A DNA stretch of 64,000 nt from Symbiodinium kawagutii (lineage: Eukaryota > Sar > Dinophyceae > Suessiales > Symbiodiniaceae). The notes beneath the pieces are model-generated. The model was not told the origin of the DNA. It ran no database searches and worked only from the letters and a program-made list of their open reading frames with translations. Below, piece by piece: positions 33,491 to 44,360 of the stretch. The position numbers and the translations under genes were made by a program. The stretch is taken from NCBI GenBank assembly GCA_009767595.1, contig VSDK01010371.1, positions 177,181-241,180 of the forward strand, in the 5' to 3' direction. Within the stretch, counting starts at the first letter, position 1. Each line of letters starts with the position of its first letter.

Positions 33491-33972
33491 GTATGTTCAA
33501 GTTTAAGAACCTGGGGGCAGTGGAAGATCCATTATGTTCATAAACCACTCCTAGTCTTCACTTGAAATGTTCTTGTTTTTTTACAACCAGATACTTTCCC
33601 AGAAGTGGTTGATGAGAAAGTCGGCCTGGGAACCTTTATACTGGCCTGGGAACCTTTATACTGTACTTGGTGGTTAAAAGAGGGTTTCTTGTACATTTTC
33701 AAATCAGCCCAGTGATACTTGAAGCGCAAACATTCTCCATACGTCTCTTGCCTAACATGATTCTGCTTCATGTTGCATATTGCGAAGAGATTCTCCGCAG
33801 TTTTGGGTGGAGAGTGCCCATAAAAATGCATGATTCTTGGTTAAGAGCAAAATGTGTCTTTGAGATCTCTTTGATGCTTCATTTCAGACACTGAAGGCTT
33901 ATTCTATCCTTATATGTTTATCTCCTTTCTCCCTCTTTCTGGCTTTCTTTCTTCCTTGCAAGAGGTGCGCAG

Positions 33973-34082
33973 ATGTTCGTGTGACAAGAACCCCTGGCAT
34001 TGGATGGGTCAACCAGTCCAACAAATCAACTGGCTTCCCACCTGCAAGAAGCCACCAGGGAAATCATCTAGGGATGTCTAAG
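33973..34082 (+). CDS. candidate exon, unknown product
   Basis: Acceptor GGTGCGCAG, possible donor GTTTGC. The frame reads VRVTRTPGIGWVNQSNKSTG then FPPARSHQGNHLGMSK. It stays open to about 34160. Confidence 0.4.
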
Positions 34083-34520
34083 GTTTGCCATGTTGGATCC
34101 GATAACTGTAGACCCTGCGGCGTAGGTCGGCAGCACCGCGGCCACACTGTGCCCTGGTGACAGCGTGTGCTTATCCTTGGTGAGGTTTCCTACTGGCAAA
34201 GCTTAGTGCAAATTCAGGTTGCATTGAAAAACATCGCGTGGTGTAGCCTAGCATAGCGTGCATACGTGCACGACCATACTCGCCATAGCAACACAGACAT
34301 ACGTACATTGCGTACACACGTATTCATGAACTAAACGCATCCATAGGTAAATTCAAATTGATATACATATATGTTCATAGTCGTAATTATATACTTTTTA
34401 TGTATATAAATATATAAATTATAAATATTTAGGTGCATAGATGCATATGTACATACGTACGTAGGCGCAGACATTGATGTAAAGATACAAGACATACATT
34501 CACGCAATATCTGAATCTAG

Positions 34521-34656
34521 CCCATGGGCCTGGCTAAACAGGACAGACATGCACAGCCAGAGATGGGGCAGGAAGTCCCGGATGGGCAAATGTCTTTTGC
34601 GCTTCATGTTTGACAGCATTTTATGGGGCAAACTCAACGATATCGTTCCCAAAAGG
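34521..34656 (+). CDS. candidate exon, unknown product
   Basis: Acceptor TGAATCTAG, donor GTATGA. The frame reads PWAWLNRTDMHSQRWGRKSR then MGKCLLRFMFDSILWGKLND, basic and Trp rich. A second frame (MGLAKQDRHAQPEMG) is open for half its length. Confidence 0.55.
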
Positions 34657-34922
34657 GTATGAATTGCATACCTCTGAGGTGAGATGGTTGGCTGCACAAG
34701 TTTGCAACAAATAGTTCGTCCAAACAGCAAGTCCAATACCTTGCCACCACGCAACACTAGTGTTTGGCGTTATTTTGCCACAACGGACATGCAGCATCGG
34801 ATTGTGAACCTGTAGTGACCAGCATATAAGCTATAACTATAACCATTATATAATCCATGGTTCTTGAGCTTTTTGACCATCATAAAGCCGTTGCTGTGTT
34901 CCTTGTTGTTTTTGGTTCATAG

Positions 34923-35010
34923 CTTACCCCTGCTACGGAAGCATCATCACAGACGCTCCTCGGGCCTTGCCTGCAGCTTGTTGGGAGATCCATGGCCAGC
35001 AACTTGGGCA
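34923..35010 (+). CDS. candidate exon, unknown product
   Basis: Acceptor GGTTCATAG. The frame reads LTPATEASSQTLLGPCLQLV then GRSMASNL. A GC donor at about 35010 would end it before a stop. Confidence 0.4.
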
Positions 35011-35405
35011 TAGCCCACTGCAGCACTTGAGCTAAGGCCAACCATTTCTGACCGAGAGCTACAAGAAATGCCGGGAACCCAACCATGAAAGGAGCAGCAA
35101 GGGGCAGCATGAACCCATAGGCCTCCCATATGGTGAATCACCAGCTATCTATATATGGATCTACCAAGGCCATCCAATACCAACATTACTAGCTGAGAGG
35201 AGGAAATTCTGCCATTTAAAGATAGTTTGCCCGTTGACACTGGTGATTTTTTATGTTCCATGCAATGCCATACTGCAAACAGAGCCTGGTCCAATACACT
35301 GACATCAACTGACCATGCGGCATTTGAATCATGGGGATGTGCAGCTCCCCAAGTGGTGACCACTTTGTTTCCAGGATCATATTTTGATATCCCGTCAGTT
35401 TTTAG

Positions 35406-35574
35406 GGGCGGATCTTGGACATCATCCTTATTGAAGGCCTTGTCAGTTCCATGGACTCTTGGGATTTGTTGGGTGCCAGCCAGCACCTGCCGCAGGTTGC
35501 AAGAGCAAGATTCGAAGGCGGAGGCAATCCGTTGCATGGAAACTGGAGGGCTAGCCCCATGAGAGATCCATACC
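35406..35574 (+). CDS. candidate exon, unknown product
   Basis: Acceptor GTCAGTTTTTAG, possible donor GTAATG. The frame reads RILDIILIEGLVSSMDSWDL, LGASQHLPQVARARFEGGGN and ends ASPMRDPY. It is the best of several open frames at 35145-35690, where both strands are open; a 130-codon - frame (35145-35537) competes. Confidence 0.45.
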
Positions 35575-36522
35575 GTAATGCCATGAATGTTGGATGGGAG
35601 AACTGCAAGCTGTGTGTGGCATTAGCAAGCTTTGTCCTCAGTTGTGATAGTTGAATGACATGTGCACATGAATGCGTTTCTACATGCACATATCGGCCTG
35701 TTTTGGTATGTGTATATGTGACATTATATAATTATATGCGTGTAATTGAATTCTATGTGTCACGACAGGCTACCCACAAAATCACAAGTAGGATATGAAT
35801 ATAATATGATGATATGGACTCCCCACCACTGTGGCGATAACTTCTGCATTTCATATATGCCATCCATGAACTTGTCGATCCCCTGCAAGACATGGCTCTA
35901 GCCAGTTCCTTGCGGTCCCTGCCCATGGGGTGAACCGGGAGCTGCCAGCTGATTTCGAACATCATTCACTATGCCCATAGGGGTTTGTTCACCCCCCCTT
36001 GCAGGCTGATTCACCACGGTTGGATCATGTTGGATCCCAGTGAAAGGCCCAGCAGAACTTGAAATCATCGAAGTCTCGCGGTGTCCTGGCCCAGCTGGAT
36101 GCTGGCTGCCACATTCTTCCGGGCACTGGCATGGCTGGCATGGCATGGCCATGGTTCCACCGTGCGGCCGCTGCACTGGGGCATTCCAGCGTCCTCACTG
36201 GAGAGGAGCCCGGGCCTCGAGTCAGTGGTTGGTAGTGGCTGATTTTAATAAACACGAATTAAACATTCATGACAAATTATGAGCTAATGAATTGATAGAG
36301 ACCACCCATGAATGGCTCTTGATTTTCGATTTGTTGCCAATCATTTATGGCAATTGCAAAAAACTAGCACACTTGACCTGATGGCGATGGAGAGAGAGAG
36401 AGAGAGAGCACAGTGGATGGTGAATGATACGAGGAAAGCCATACCTTCTCGCTCTCGACGCTGCATGTCACTCACGTCAGGACATTGGACTTTGCGCAGA
36501 TGCCTGGCTTTTTCATTTGTAG

Positions 36523-36606
36523 GTTCTCAGTCAATCGCTGGGGAACTTATCCGGAAATGCAGTGCTGTACTACGCATACTATGCAAATGCATCATCACTC
36601 ATGTGA
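36523..36606 (+). CDS. candidate exon, unknown product
   Basis: Acceptor TTTTTCATTTGTAG with a good T-rich tract. The frame reads VLSQSLGNLSGNAVLYYAYY then ANASSLM and TGA. It could be a last exon. A second frame (QSIAGELIRKCSAVLRILCK) is also open. Confidence 0.45.
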   Translation, partial: VLSQSLGNLSGNAVLYYAYYANASSLM

Positions 36607-36769
36607 TCATTAACGAATGATGGATGTGTTCACTTTGGGTGGGTTTTGTTTCCAACCAACGGTTTTTTCCAAAGGCCTGCAAGTGTCATGCCTTGCAGAT
36701 TCACATTGGTTCCCATGAGCAGCCTAAGTATGCCTTAGTGAGATGATGGATGTTACATGTTCATGGCAG

Positions 36770-37200
36770 TTGTTTGGTATCCTCTAGAGGCTCTGACCAC
36801 CCCTGGGTGGGCCAAGATAGTCAGCTTGATGATCAGACTTGCAATGTTGATCACTTCCTACATATCAATCGCAGAGGGGAAGCTAAGAACCTGGGACCTC
36901 AGCCAGACTATGCGTATGCAATGTCACTGAGCTGGCTGGTGGTTGGGAGGAGCTGCCAGGGTTGTCCGAATCAAATAGTAGTTACTGTAAGTATTGCTCA
37001 TCATTTTCTAAATGTTCTTTGTTCGCTTGTTTGCTCACCACTTGGCTCTTGAAGTCGAAGCCGTTTCAAAGGTCTCCTGTCTCAACATCTCTCAACACGA
37101 TTCTGACGCATCCTTCTCCAGATGGCCAAGCAGTAATTACATGTAACCACTGCAGCTCTCATCAGTCGAAGGAGCTTCACACGTCTTTTGCCCGACCCTC
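36770..37200 (+). other. open frames with possible exons
   Basis: At 36818-36930 a + frame reads AKIVSLMIRLAMLITSYISI, membrane-like, while another reads GEAKNLGPQPDYAYAMSLSW. Splice edges are not clear. Confidence 0.3.
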
Positions 37201-37218
37201 ATACCTAGGGGCTGGGAG

Positions 37219-37336
37219 CAGAAGCGGAGACTTTTTGGAAGGTCACGGTCAAGGGCCCCAGTCACAAGCCTTTGCTGCTGGCAACCACCCTTCAGGATGC
37301 CAATCTCCACCTTGGGACGACGACTGACGGCCTATG
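37219..37336 (+). CDS. candidate exon, unknown product
   Basis: Acceptor GGCTGGGAG. The frame reads EAETFWKVTVKGPSHKPLLL then ATTLQDANLHLGTTTDGL and TGA. Another frame (SGDFLEGHGQGPQSQ) is open across the same bases. Confidence 0.4.
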
Positions 37337-37472
37337 ACTGCCATAGTTGTAGACCAAGCTGCTGTGGACGCTGGAGGAGGCTGCCAACTAGCAAGACAGC
37401 TCCAGGGATGCCATCCCCACATCATTCGGGCGTTCTTTGCGGCCATCCATACAATTCGACGGACGGCGCCAG

Positions 37473-37635
37473 GGTCCGCCCGGCGAAAGGTTGGCATTGG
37501 CACTTTGCTGCATAGAGGTCCTGGCCGTCCTCGCGGCCGGCACGGAGGTCGGCGCCAACCACGAGGACGAACTTCTACGAAGAACGCTGCGTGAGGCAAA
37601 CAAGCACAGACGCCAATGGAGCCACGCAAAACTAT
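37473..37635 (+). CDS. candidate exon, alpha-helical
   Basis: Acceptor ACGGCGCCAG, donor GTAAAC, 163 nt. The frame reads GPPGERLALALCCIEVLAVL, AAGTEVGANHEDELLRRTLR then EANKHRRQWSHAKL. High GC. The overlapping - strand frame of 141 codons is most likely its shadow. Confidence 0.6.
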
Positions 37636-37746
37636 GTAAACTGACGTACCATTCCTGGTGGCCATAGGCCTCCAGGAATCTTACGGCTGTGCATGTAGAA
37701 GGCAAAGATTGAGCAAACATATAGTGGAATAGGGGTCTCTTGACAG

Positions 37747-37820
37747 GAGCTGGCGCTTCACTTGGGGAAGCCACCCTTGAAGAATTTGCTTCCATGAAGC
37801 GTGGCTTCCCCAACTGCAGC
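37747..37820 (+). CDS. candidate exon, unknown product
   Basis: Acceptor TCTTGACAG, possible donor GTGGGC. The frame reads AGASLGEATLEEFASMKRGF then PNCS. Confidence 0.5.
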
Positions 37821-38136
37821 GTGGGCTCCTCTTTATGTTGAGCTCCTGCTGAGCGGGAGAGATTGCCTGTTCACTCGCGGCCCCCCAATCTGAAATCTTG
37901 GACTGATGGCGCTGGTGAGAGAGAAGGGCCTCTTGATGGTCTCAGCTGTGGCAAACTGGGATGCGTGAGTGGGGTGTCAAAAAAGTTTGGTCTGCACATG
38001 TTTTTGTTGGTAGTGCTTCGTCTCCATGCTCTATTCATAACAAAAATGAGAGTCAAACCAATACCAGTGATTTCGTTCTATTTCATTTGTGCACGCGGCC
38101 TTTGGTTGTGGCAGGCGTGGTACTTTGAGTGCGTAT

Positions 38137-38470
38137 AGTCGTCCTGTCCTGTCCCCAATGTTAACCCTAAATGGTGACTGGAGAAGGATATGCAAGGAGC
38201 ACTCTTTGCTGCTTCCATACAAAGACCCCATGTCCCCATGCCCCCATCCCACCCTAAACCCTATGTCCCCCCTTCACCCTATGTCCCCATGTCCCCTGTC
38301 CCACATGTTAATCCTAAATGGTGAGAGAGAGAGAGAGAGAAGGACATGCCCGGAGCATTCCTTGCTGACCCTCCATATGAAGACCCCACGTCCCCATGCC
38401 CCCATCCCCCCTAAACCCAATGTCCCTGTCCCCAATGTTAACCCTAAATGGTGAATGTTGACCCCAAATG
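38137..38470 (+). repeat. two-copy repeat of about 165 bp
   Basis: CCCAATGTTAACCCTAAATGGTG followed by GA-rich, GGAGCA(C/T)T, AAGACCCCA(C/T)GTCCCCATGCCCCCATCC and CCTAAACCC. It contains scattered CCCTAAA units, which match the TTTAGGG telomere type, but never in tandem. Confidence 0.75.
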
Positions 38471-38480
38471 GTGTGCGCAG

Positions 38481-38640
38481 ATGAGGGTCTTTCCCTCGGG
38501 AACTGTTGGTACTGGGTGGCCCGCTCGGTGTGGATATTTAGTGTGTATAGCGAACAAATGCACGCGTTTGTAACCTACAACCGTGACATGGCCAATGAAA
38601 CAGCATGTTTATCCAGTTATATTTTTATCTTATCAATTCA
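38481..38640 (+). other. open + frame
   Basis: After GTGTGCGCAG a frame reads DEGLSLGNCWYWVARSVWIF and stays open to 38639. Membrane-like in part. Donor not identified. Confidence 0.3.
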
Positions 38641-39093
38641 TTGAATATAATCATCTATACGCTCGCACTCTCCCGGTTAAACATTGACCTCAAAGATGCG
38701 TATGAAACCTCCAGCGCAATGACGCTTGCGTCGACAATCCACCCCAGCCCAGGAACGTCCTCGGAATGAAGGCCACGGGGACCTCAGGTGATGTTGCTGC
38801 TGCTGTTGTTGTGGTAGTGGTGTTTGCTATTCTGCCATGTTTTGCCACTATTCAGGCCACGGTCCTATTTATAAGCTTCATCGACGTCCATACAGTTGGG
38901 CAGTCAAGCTGTTGAAACAAAGTATTGTATTTTTATTTGTTTATATTTATATATATATATTGGATAGGTGCATGTACCATCATGTACGAGCACAACTGAT
39001 ATCAACTTATGTATGCATGCAACAAATGAATGTCAGCCTTCAGTGAGTAAACATGCGCATCCAAATGGACGCCTAGTACAGCCATCTGCTCAG

Positions 39094-39175
39094 GTGCTGC
39101 CAGGCATCTCCCGGCCGGGCTGCCATGCAACCGCGCCCAGAGCTTTGCTCAGCACCTTGGTGTTGGTGGGTTCTG
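39094..39175 (+). CDS. candidate exon, unknown product
   Basis: Acceptor CTGCTCAG, donor GTCAGA. The frame reads VLPGISRPGCHATAPRALLS then TLVLVGS. Other frames are open. Confidence 0.4.
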
Positions 39176-39598
39176 GTCAGACACGAGGATCATGACCTCG
39201 CAGTGGCATTGGTTAAGCATGGGAATTCGCACCATGAGAAGCAGCATGAAGTGACCATAGTTAGATTAAGTACCACAAAAAAAATGCATCGCTTTTGCAA
39301 TTAATTCAAACTTCTGAAGGCCTCGTTTGGAAGCAAAAACTGACTTAAATTTTGCCCAGTGTTGATGGCTTTGCCAGCGAAAATTGTTGAAGATCGACAT
39401 GGTTTTTACAGATGATAACTCCGATTACTCGGAATTCGTGCTATTCTGACACGTTTCTTGGACTTTTTCCAGCAGCTCCCAGCCGTCTTGTGTTTTTGTT
39501 ATTTTTTTTTTCGAAGGGCCACCAAGTCTGTGAACAGGCTGTTTGGGAAGAGAAGCTCTAGGCAACCCATGGGCTTTGGCCTACCATTTGCCCTGCAG

Positions 39599-39715
39599 GT
39601 TATGGACCAGAGGGCCAAGGAATTGCGCTGGAAGCCACTCTGGTGGCAATGGCAGAGATCAATGTCACACAAACATGATACTGCCATGATGCTGTCAACA
39701 ATGGCCATCTTGGAA
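39599..39715 (+). CDS. candidate exon, unknown product
   Basis: Acceptor TTTGCCCTGCAG, donor GTATGT, exactly 39 codons. The frame reads VMDQRAKELRWKPLWWQWQR then SMSHKHDTAMMLSTMAILE. The same frame upstream (SVNRLFGKRSSRQPMGFG) is open back to about 39458 and may be a separate exon. Good splice sites at both ends. Confidence 0.65.
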
Positions 39716-39777
39716 GTATGTCAATTACTATACCCCTTTTTAAACATATTTGGTAGTCGGTGGCTGGCAATGGCTGA

Positions 39778-40142
39778 CTGACTGACTGACTGACTGACTG
39801 ACTGACTGACTGAATGGATGGATGAATGAATGAATGAATGAATGTATGAAAAAACGAACGAATGAATGAATGAATGAGTGAATGAATGAATGAAGGAATG
39901 AAGGAATGAAGGAATGAAGGAATGAATGAATGAAGGAATGAACGAACAAACAAATGAATGAATGAATGAATGAAGGAATGAACGAACAAATGAATGAATG
40001 ACTGAATGAATGAAGGAATGAATGAACAAACAAATGAATGAATGAATGAATGAAGGAATGAACGAACAAATGAATGAATGACTGAATGAATGAAGGAATG
40101 AATGAACAAACAAATGAATGAATGAATGAATGAATGAATGAA
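39778..40142. repeat. TGAC then GAAT microsatellite with higher-order structure
   Basis: (TGAC)n of about 35 bp, then GAATGAAT with GAAGGAAT, GAACGAAC and AACAAACAAATG variants. The variants recur as a higher-order unit of about 76-80 bp. The - strand reads FIHSFIHS in all frames. Confidence 0.95.
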
Positions 40143-40481
40143 ATCATGCTCCCCTAAACAGCTTCATAATGCTGTTCATTTTACGTTCATAAATGCTAAG
40201 ATGATTTGACCGGCGAAGCGCTGACAGGAACAAAGGGTGACCTAGAGAGTCAGGCCTGAACCTTGCTCATGAAATGAATGGAGGAATTCCTACTGAACGC
40301 AGCCTGGGCTAAATGCCATCAAATGTCTGTCCACCAGAACGCGATTGCTTGACCCCTTCAATGATGTCATCGTAATGCCTTTGCAATGAATCACTTCTGG
40401 GCTGGTAACTAAGCGTCCGCTACATGCTGGATGGCGGATTCTGCCAGTTTCCTCTATTCGACAAACACACGCCAAGCTAGC

Positions 40482-40583
40482 ATGTTGCGACGATTGCTAT
40501 GCACTTTGCTGTGGCTTGCCATATCACTCCTCTTGTTCTGGAGTCCTTACATCGTCATGATATCTATATATACTTGTTTTTGA
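40482..40583 (+). CDS. candidate exon with membrane-spanning segment
   Basis: The frame from an ATG reads MLRRLLCTLLWLAISLLLFW then SPYIVMISIYTCF and TGA. Two Arg before a run of about 18 hydrophobic residues fits a signal anchor. The acceptor could be ACGCCAAG just upstream. The upstream frame RPLHAGWRILPVSSIRQTH is also open. Confidence 0.45.
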   Translation: MLRRLLCTLLWLAISLLLFWSPYIVMISIYTCF

Positions 40584-40703
40584 AATAGACCAAGACTTGT
40601 ACAAATATCCAGGTTAGTCCTAACCCTTCAAGCCAACATATCCAGGTTTTTGTTTGTCATTTGCTAATTGGGAAATTTCCTGCTGCTAAGGTGACCCATC
40701 GTC

Positions 40704-40847
40704 ATGACATTGCGACGCATCAACGTGAAGGCGCCAGTCGTGGAAAGCAGGGCAAAACCTAAGCGGGTGCCGGTGATGTCGGTGATTGTCACTGGGGGTT
40801 ATGCGTTGTCATGCTCTATGTTGGCTGCATTTGGATGCATTTGGATG
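40704..40847 (+). CDS. candidate first exon, membrane protein
   Basis: ATG to the donor GTAAAT, exactly 48 codons. Basic N-terminus MTLRRINVKAPVVESRAKPK, then SVIVTGGYALSCSMLAAFGC. This could be a start exon or, with an acceptor at CTGCTAAG, an internal one. Confidence 0.5.
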
Positions 40848-41040
40848 GTAAATATGTGGAATATCATATTCTATTATATGTTTTTTATCGTCCTCTACAG
40901 GTCTGGCCTGCAACCCTGAACATGACATGAACATGACACTTACATGTTTGCTGGTAAATGCAATGTAGATACCTAATTTATGCCCAATTATGTACAAGCA
41001 CAAATATGCATATATTTGCGAAGAGACGCGTGTTTTCACG

Positions 41041-41093
<53 letters not shown>
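41041..41093. repeat. TC microsatellite
   Basis: (TC)n with one TG interruption. Confidence 0.95.
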
Positions 41094-41096
<3 letters not shown>

Positions 41097-41216
41097 TGTT
41101 GTAGATGTAGCCAACCAACAAGCAAGATGCTGCCGGTGTTTGTAAACCATCACTTTGTGATTGTCAATTGCCAGCTAGTTTTTTTTTGTTGGTGCTTATC
41201 TTGCTATGAATCTCAG

Positions 41217-41342
41217 ACTGCAATGCGTCAAATGTTGCATTCCCTCGAAGGTTTCTTTGTTGCAAATTGTTGCGAAAGCTCAAGGCAATCAATCATGATC
41301 CGACTGCGCACCTCTCTAGCTGAACTGGGCTGGATGAAATGC
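41217..41342 (+). CDS. candidate exon, unknown product
   Basis: Acceptor CTATGAATCTCAG after a T-rich tract, donor GTGAGT, exactly 42 codons. The frame reads TAMRQMLHSLEGFFVANCCE then SSRQSIMIRLRTSLAELGWM. One of the best supported exons of the window. Confidence 0.7.
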
Positions 41343-41588
41343 GTGAGTTGCTTGCGTCTTCGAACTGTGTTTATTATGGTTTTTGAATGTGTTTGAAGAT
41401 TTTCAATCTGACCAAAAGAAAGCCTGAACACTACTGATCATTTAGATATTTCATCATCAGCATACCAAACCCTTCTGAAGCATCCTATCCCCTCCTCAAA
41501 CTCATCCTCTTCCCTTATAGGGAACTCATCGGGATCTGAACTCCGCCCTCCCTAGCCGCATCTAGCCGCCTATTCGCTCATCACCCAG

Positions 41589-41700
41589 GGGAACTCACCG
41601 GGAACTGATGCCATGGCGAGGCCTGCAGCGCCTCATCTTGGAGCATGCGAATGTCAAGGGCTCCATGGGTCTGGCGCAGCGTGCCTCGGAGATACCTCGG
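41589..41700 (+). CDS. candidate exon, unknown product
   Basis: Acceptor CATCACCCAG, donor GTGGGC. The frame reads THRELMPWRGLQRLILEHAN then VKGSMGLAQRASEIPR. Helical, basic. Confidence 0.5.
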
Positions 41701-41860
41701 GTGGGCCAACGGGGGGAACCACCCGTGGAGGGATGAAGCCACCATGGGAACTATGCTGGTTGATAGGAACTAACTACAGTATGGTACCTATGGGAACTAT
41801 GAGTAAATTAGTTATATGAGTGAAGTAATCATGGTACTGGTTGGTACTAGTAGGTACTAT

Positions 41861-42060
41861 GTTAGGAACTAACCATGGGAACTATGACTAATCTGGGTAC
41901 TATGTTAGGAACTAACCATGGGAACTATGACTAATCTGGGTACTATGTTAGGAACTAACCATGGGAACTATGACTAATCTGGGTACTATGTTAGGAACTA
42001 ACCATGGGAACTATGACTAATCTGGGTACTATGTTGGGAACAAACCATGGGAACTACGAC
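41861..42060 (+). repeat. 43-bp minisatellite, about 4.6 copies
   Basis: Unit GTTAGGAACTAACCATGGGA then ACTATGACTAATCTGGGTACTAT. Copies are almost identical, so the array is recent. Diverged single units extend to both sides. Confidence 0.95.
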
Positions 42061-42282
42061 TAAGATAGTACTTGTACTTGCACTCCTCTGTAGGGGTAAC
42101 CATGAAGAACCACAAAGTACTAACATGTACTAAGCAACCATTGTGGATCACCATGAGAAGGATTGGTAACAGCTGGTACTTGTTCATAAGGGTAAGCGTC
42201 CCGCATAGAAACTGATATATCAACCAACCAACTCGAAGAGTACTGCTGAACTATCCGGTGGAATGCTGGTTGCAACGCTCAG

Positions 42283-42393
42283 CATGTGAAGCCCAGAGGC
42301 TTTGGATATCCGGTCGTAGAGGGGAATGCCTCTGACATCTCCATCGTGGGGCCAGATGGGTACCTCGGCTGTCACATGGCGAGCTGGGGCCAG
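42283..42393 (+). CDS. candidate exon with GC donor
   Basis: Acceptor CAACGCTCAG, exactly 37 codons to GCGCTA. The frame reads HVKPRGFGYPVVEGNASDIS, IVGPDGYLGCHMASWGQ. Looks like a compact beta-rich segment; family not recognised. With the next exon it defines an 82-nt GC-AG intron and keeps phase 0. Confidence 0.65.
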
Positions 42394-42475
42394 GCGCTAA
42401 CCCAATGCCATCGTCTAACATGAAGTTTACTCAGTGCATTGATGTGCGATCAGCTGAACATCCCACAGCTTGCAG

Positions 42476-42547
42476 CTTCTTCCAGCTGGCATGCAGAAGT
42501 TGGAAGCCACATCAGCCCTAGCCGAGCAGAAGCTCACTCGGCTGAAG
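42476..42547 (+). CDS. candidate exon with GC donor
   Basis: Acceptor CACAGCTTGCAG, 24 codons LLPAGMQKLEATSALAEQKL then TRLK, then GCTGGA. Helical. The frame stays open to 42698 (SRPSLVTWFTLEGQHIDLAM), so the exon may extend. Continuous in phase with 42283-42393. Confidence 0.55.
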
Positions 42548-43112
42548 GCTGGATCAACTAGACCGTTCTCAAGGCCAAGTCTAGTCACATGGTTCACGCT
42601 AGAAGGTCAACACATAGACTTGGCAATGTTTGGTGCATCTGGGTCTCAGCAGCAAATAGATGAATCAATGAGGTGTTTGCTGCTTTGTCATACTTCCTGA
42701 CAATGACGCTGAGATTCCCCACCATGGTGACAAGATATGAGCGTGGGTGATGCACCAAAACTGCGCAAGTTGACTCTGTGCAGGAAAAGTTTTTGGGATG
42801 GTATAGGGGTCTGACCCAAAATCTATAGATGTGTTGCCAAATGAATCACTGATATGGAACGACATGGCTTGGCGTAGCGTTTTTGCGGGCTTCAATAGTT
42901 CTTTATCACCTACAGTATCTTTATGCAATGAGTCTACGTCGCTTCACCCCATCAGCACTTTGCCCACACACACAAGTCCAAGACATGGAGTATTTTGGGC
43001 ATCGAATGCCTGGCAATCCAATTTGGGCTTCCAGAAAGGGTGGGGGGTCATGGGCATGGCCATGGCAATGGGTTTCTTTTGGTGCTGAGGGTGCCAGCAT
43101 TTGGGTGTGCAG

Positions 43113-43230
43113 AGGTACTTGTTCGAACTTCGGAGTGCCTCCTCCCCGAAGCAAGTGGGTTTCCAGTCCGTGGTGCTGAGCGCCCCCAATCTGGAGCTGG
43201 TGGCAGCATGGTATGAGGATGGCAGCAGGG
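43113..43230 (+). CDS. candidate exon, unknown product
   Basis: Acceptor GGGTGTGCAG, donor GTGAGG. The frame reads RYLFELRSASSPKQVGFQSV, VLSAPNLELVAAWYEDGSR. Very protein-like and GC rich. Longer frames on both strands around 42831-43340 are competing shadows. Confidence 0.65.
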
Positions 43231-43473
43231 GTGAGGAATGGGATGAATGGGAGAACAATTAGATAAAAAAATTGCAAAATGGATTTCTTTAGATCTGGTT
43301 CGGGAAACTGATACCGCAAAATGACCTTTTCAATTGACACAAGTGGTGCATTGATGCGGGTTTAATGGATACAGTTGCCAATTTTGCATGATTCATTCAT
43401 TTCATTCGCTTCAGCATCCAATCAACCACCATCTTCCGCCTGGGATTGCCGTGCCGTGCTGTTCCTTCCACAG

Positions 43474-43650
43474 GAACTTCTTGGCTTCAGTCGCGCAGCG
43501 GCAGACGGCGAAGACTTCCTCGCGCTGCACTTGCGGAACAGGCGGCTGGGATGGCCCAAGGGAAGGCTGCCAGGCTTCCAGAATGGCCATCTCGGGGCTG
43601 CATGGAACAGATGGAACAGCACTGGCTGGTTGGGAGCTAAGGAGCCAGGG
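43474..43650 (+). CDS. candidate exon, unknown product
   Basis: Acceptor TTCCTTCCACAG, donor GTATCA, exactly 59 codons. The frame reads ELLGFSRAAADGEDFLALHL, RNRRLGWPKGRLPGFQNGHL and ends WLGAKEPG. Two other + frames are open but lack this splice fit. Confidence 0.6.
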
Positions 43651-43714
43651 GTATCATGGAGTATCCAGAGGGGAGCGCAGGAGCTACAAGCAAAACGATG
43701 CTAGCAAAACATGT

Positions 43715-43768
43715 TCTAACAAGCATGTTCTAACATGTTCTAACATGTTCTAACATGTTCTAACAGCA
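43715..43768 (+). repeat. CATGTTCTAA tandem repeat
   Basis: 10-bp unit, about 5 copies, first ones diverged. Confidence 0.9.
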
Positions 43769-43839
43769 TTCAACAGCCCAAAGCCATGAAGAACTAGCAA
43801 CTGGACTGCACGCTGGCAGATGCTGGCAGATGCTGGCAG

Positions 43840-43922
43840 TCAAGGTCAATGGAGTTGGTCTTTTCACCGGCATCGCCAGTTCACCTCACAGTGTCTTGGT
43901 GGAGATTCTGCCAGCCCCGAAG
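43840..43922 (+). CDS. candidate exon, unknown product
   Basis: Acceptor GCTGGCAG inside an AGATGCTGGC repeat, donor GTCACG. The frame reads KVNGVGLFTGIASSPHSVLV then EILPAPK. Beta-strand-like. The frame stays open to 43986. Confidence 0.55.
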
Positions 43923-44050
43923 GTCACGAGTTCTGGCCAGCTATGCGATGATGTGTTGTTGTTTCTTCATCACTTGCTGAGATAGGACCACGAGAATTGC
44001 AGGTCATATTAAGTCTGTTACAGTAATTAAGCAGTATCTGTTTGTTCCAG

Positions 44051-44360
44051 AACTCATGGGGACCTATCCTTTGCCACAATTGACATCCATGTGTTCAACA
44101 TGTCGGTTTCATTGCAATCCATTGGCTTATCCTGGGGTCTTGGCCAATTCCGACCTTCTGAAGGAATGGGATGGTCGCTACACCATGGCACTCCCCGAGC
44201 TTCGGTTGAGGGGCATCTATACATGGTCTCTTGGGCGCAACTGTGTGGGAAGGATTTGGGTGGTTGGTCATCCCCGTTCGTTGCCGTCCAGAAATGGTGG
44301 CAGAATACTCCGGGCTTTTCGTACTTGGTGCATTGTCGCAGTTTGAGGCCAAGAAAGTAG
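44051..44360 (+). CDS. candidate long exon, unknown product
   Basis: Acceptor TTTGTTCCAG, then 102 codons to TAG. It includes THGDLSFATIDIHVFNMSVS, GLGQFRPSEGMGWSLHHGTP and GGWSSPFVAVQKWWQNTPGF. It could be a last exon. A 148-codon - strand frame covers the same bases; the + frame is preferred for its acceptor and its agreement with neighbouring + exons. Confidence 0.5.

Noticed and set aside
38250-38420. CCCTAAA units as interstitial telomere
   Set aside because: The TTTAGGG-type units are isolated within a 165-bp repeat and never tandem.
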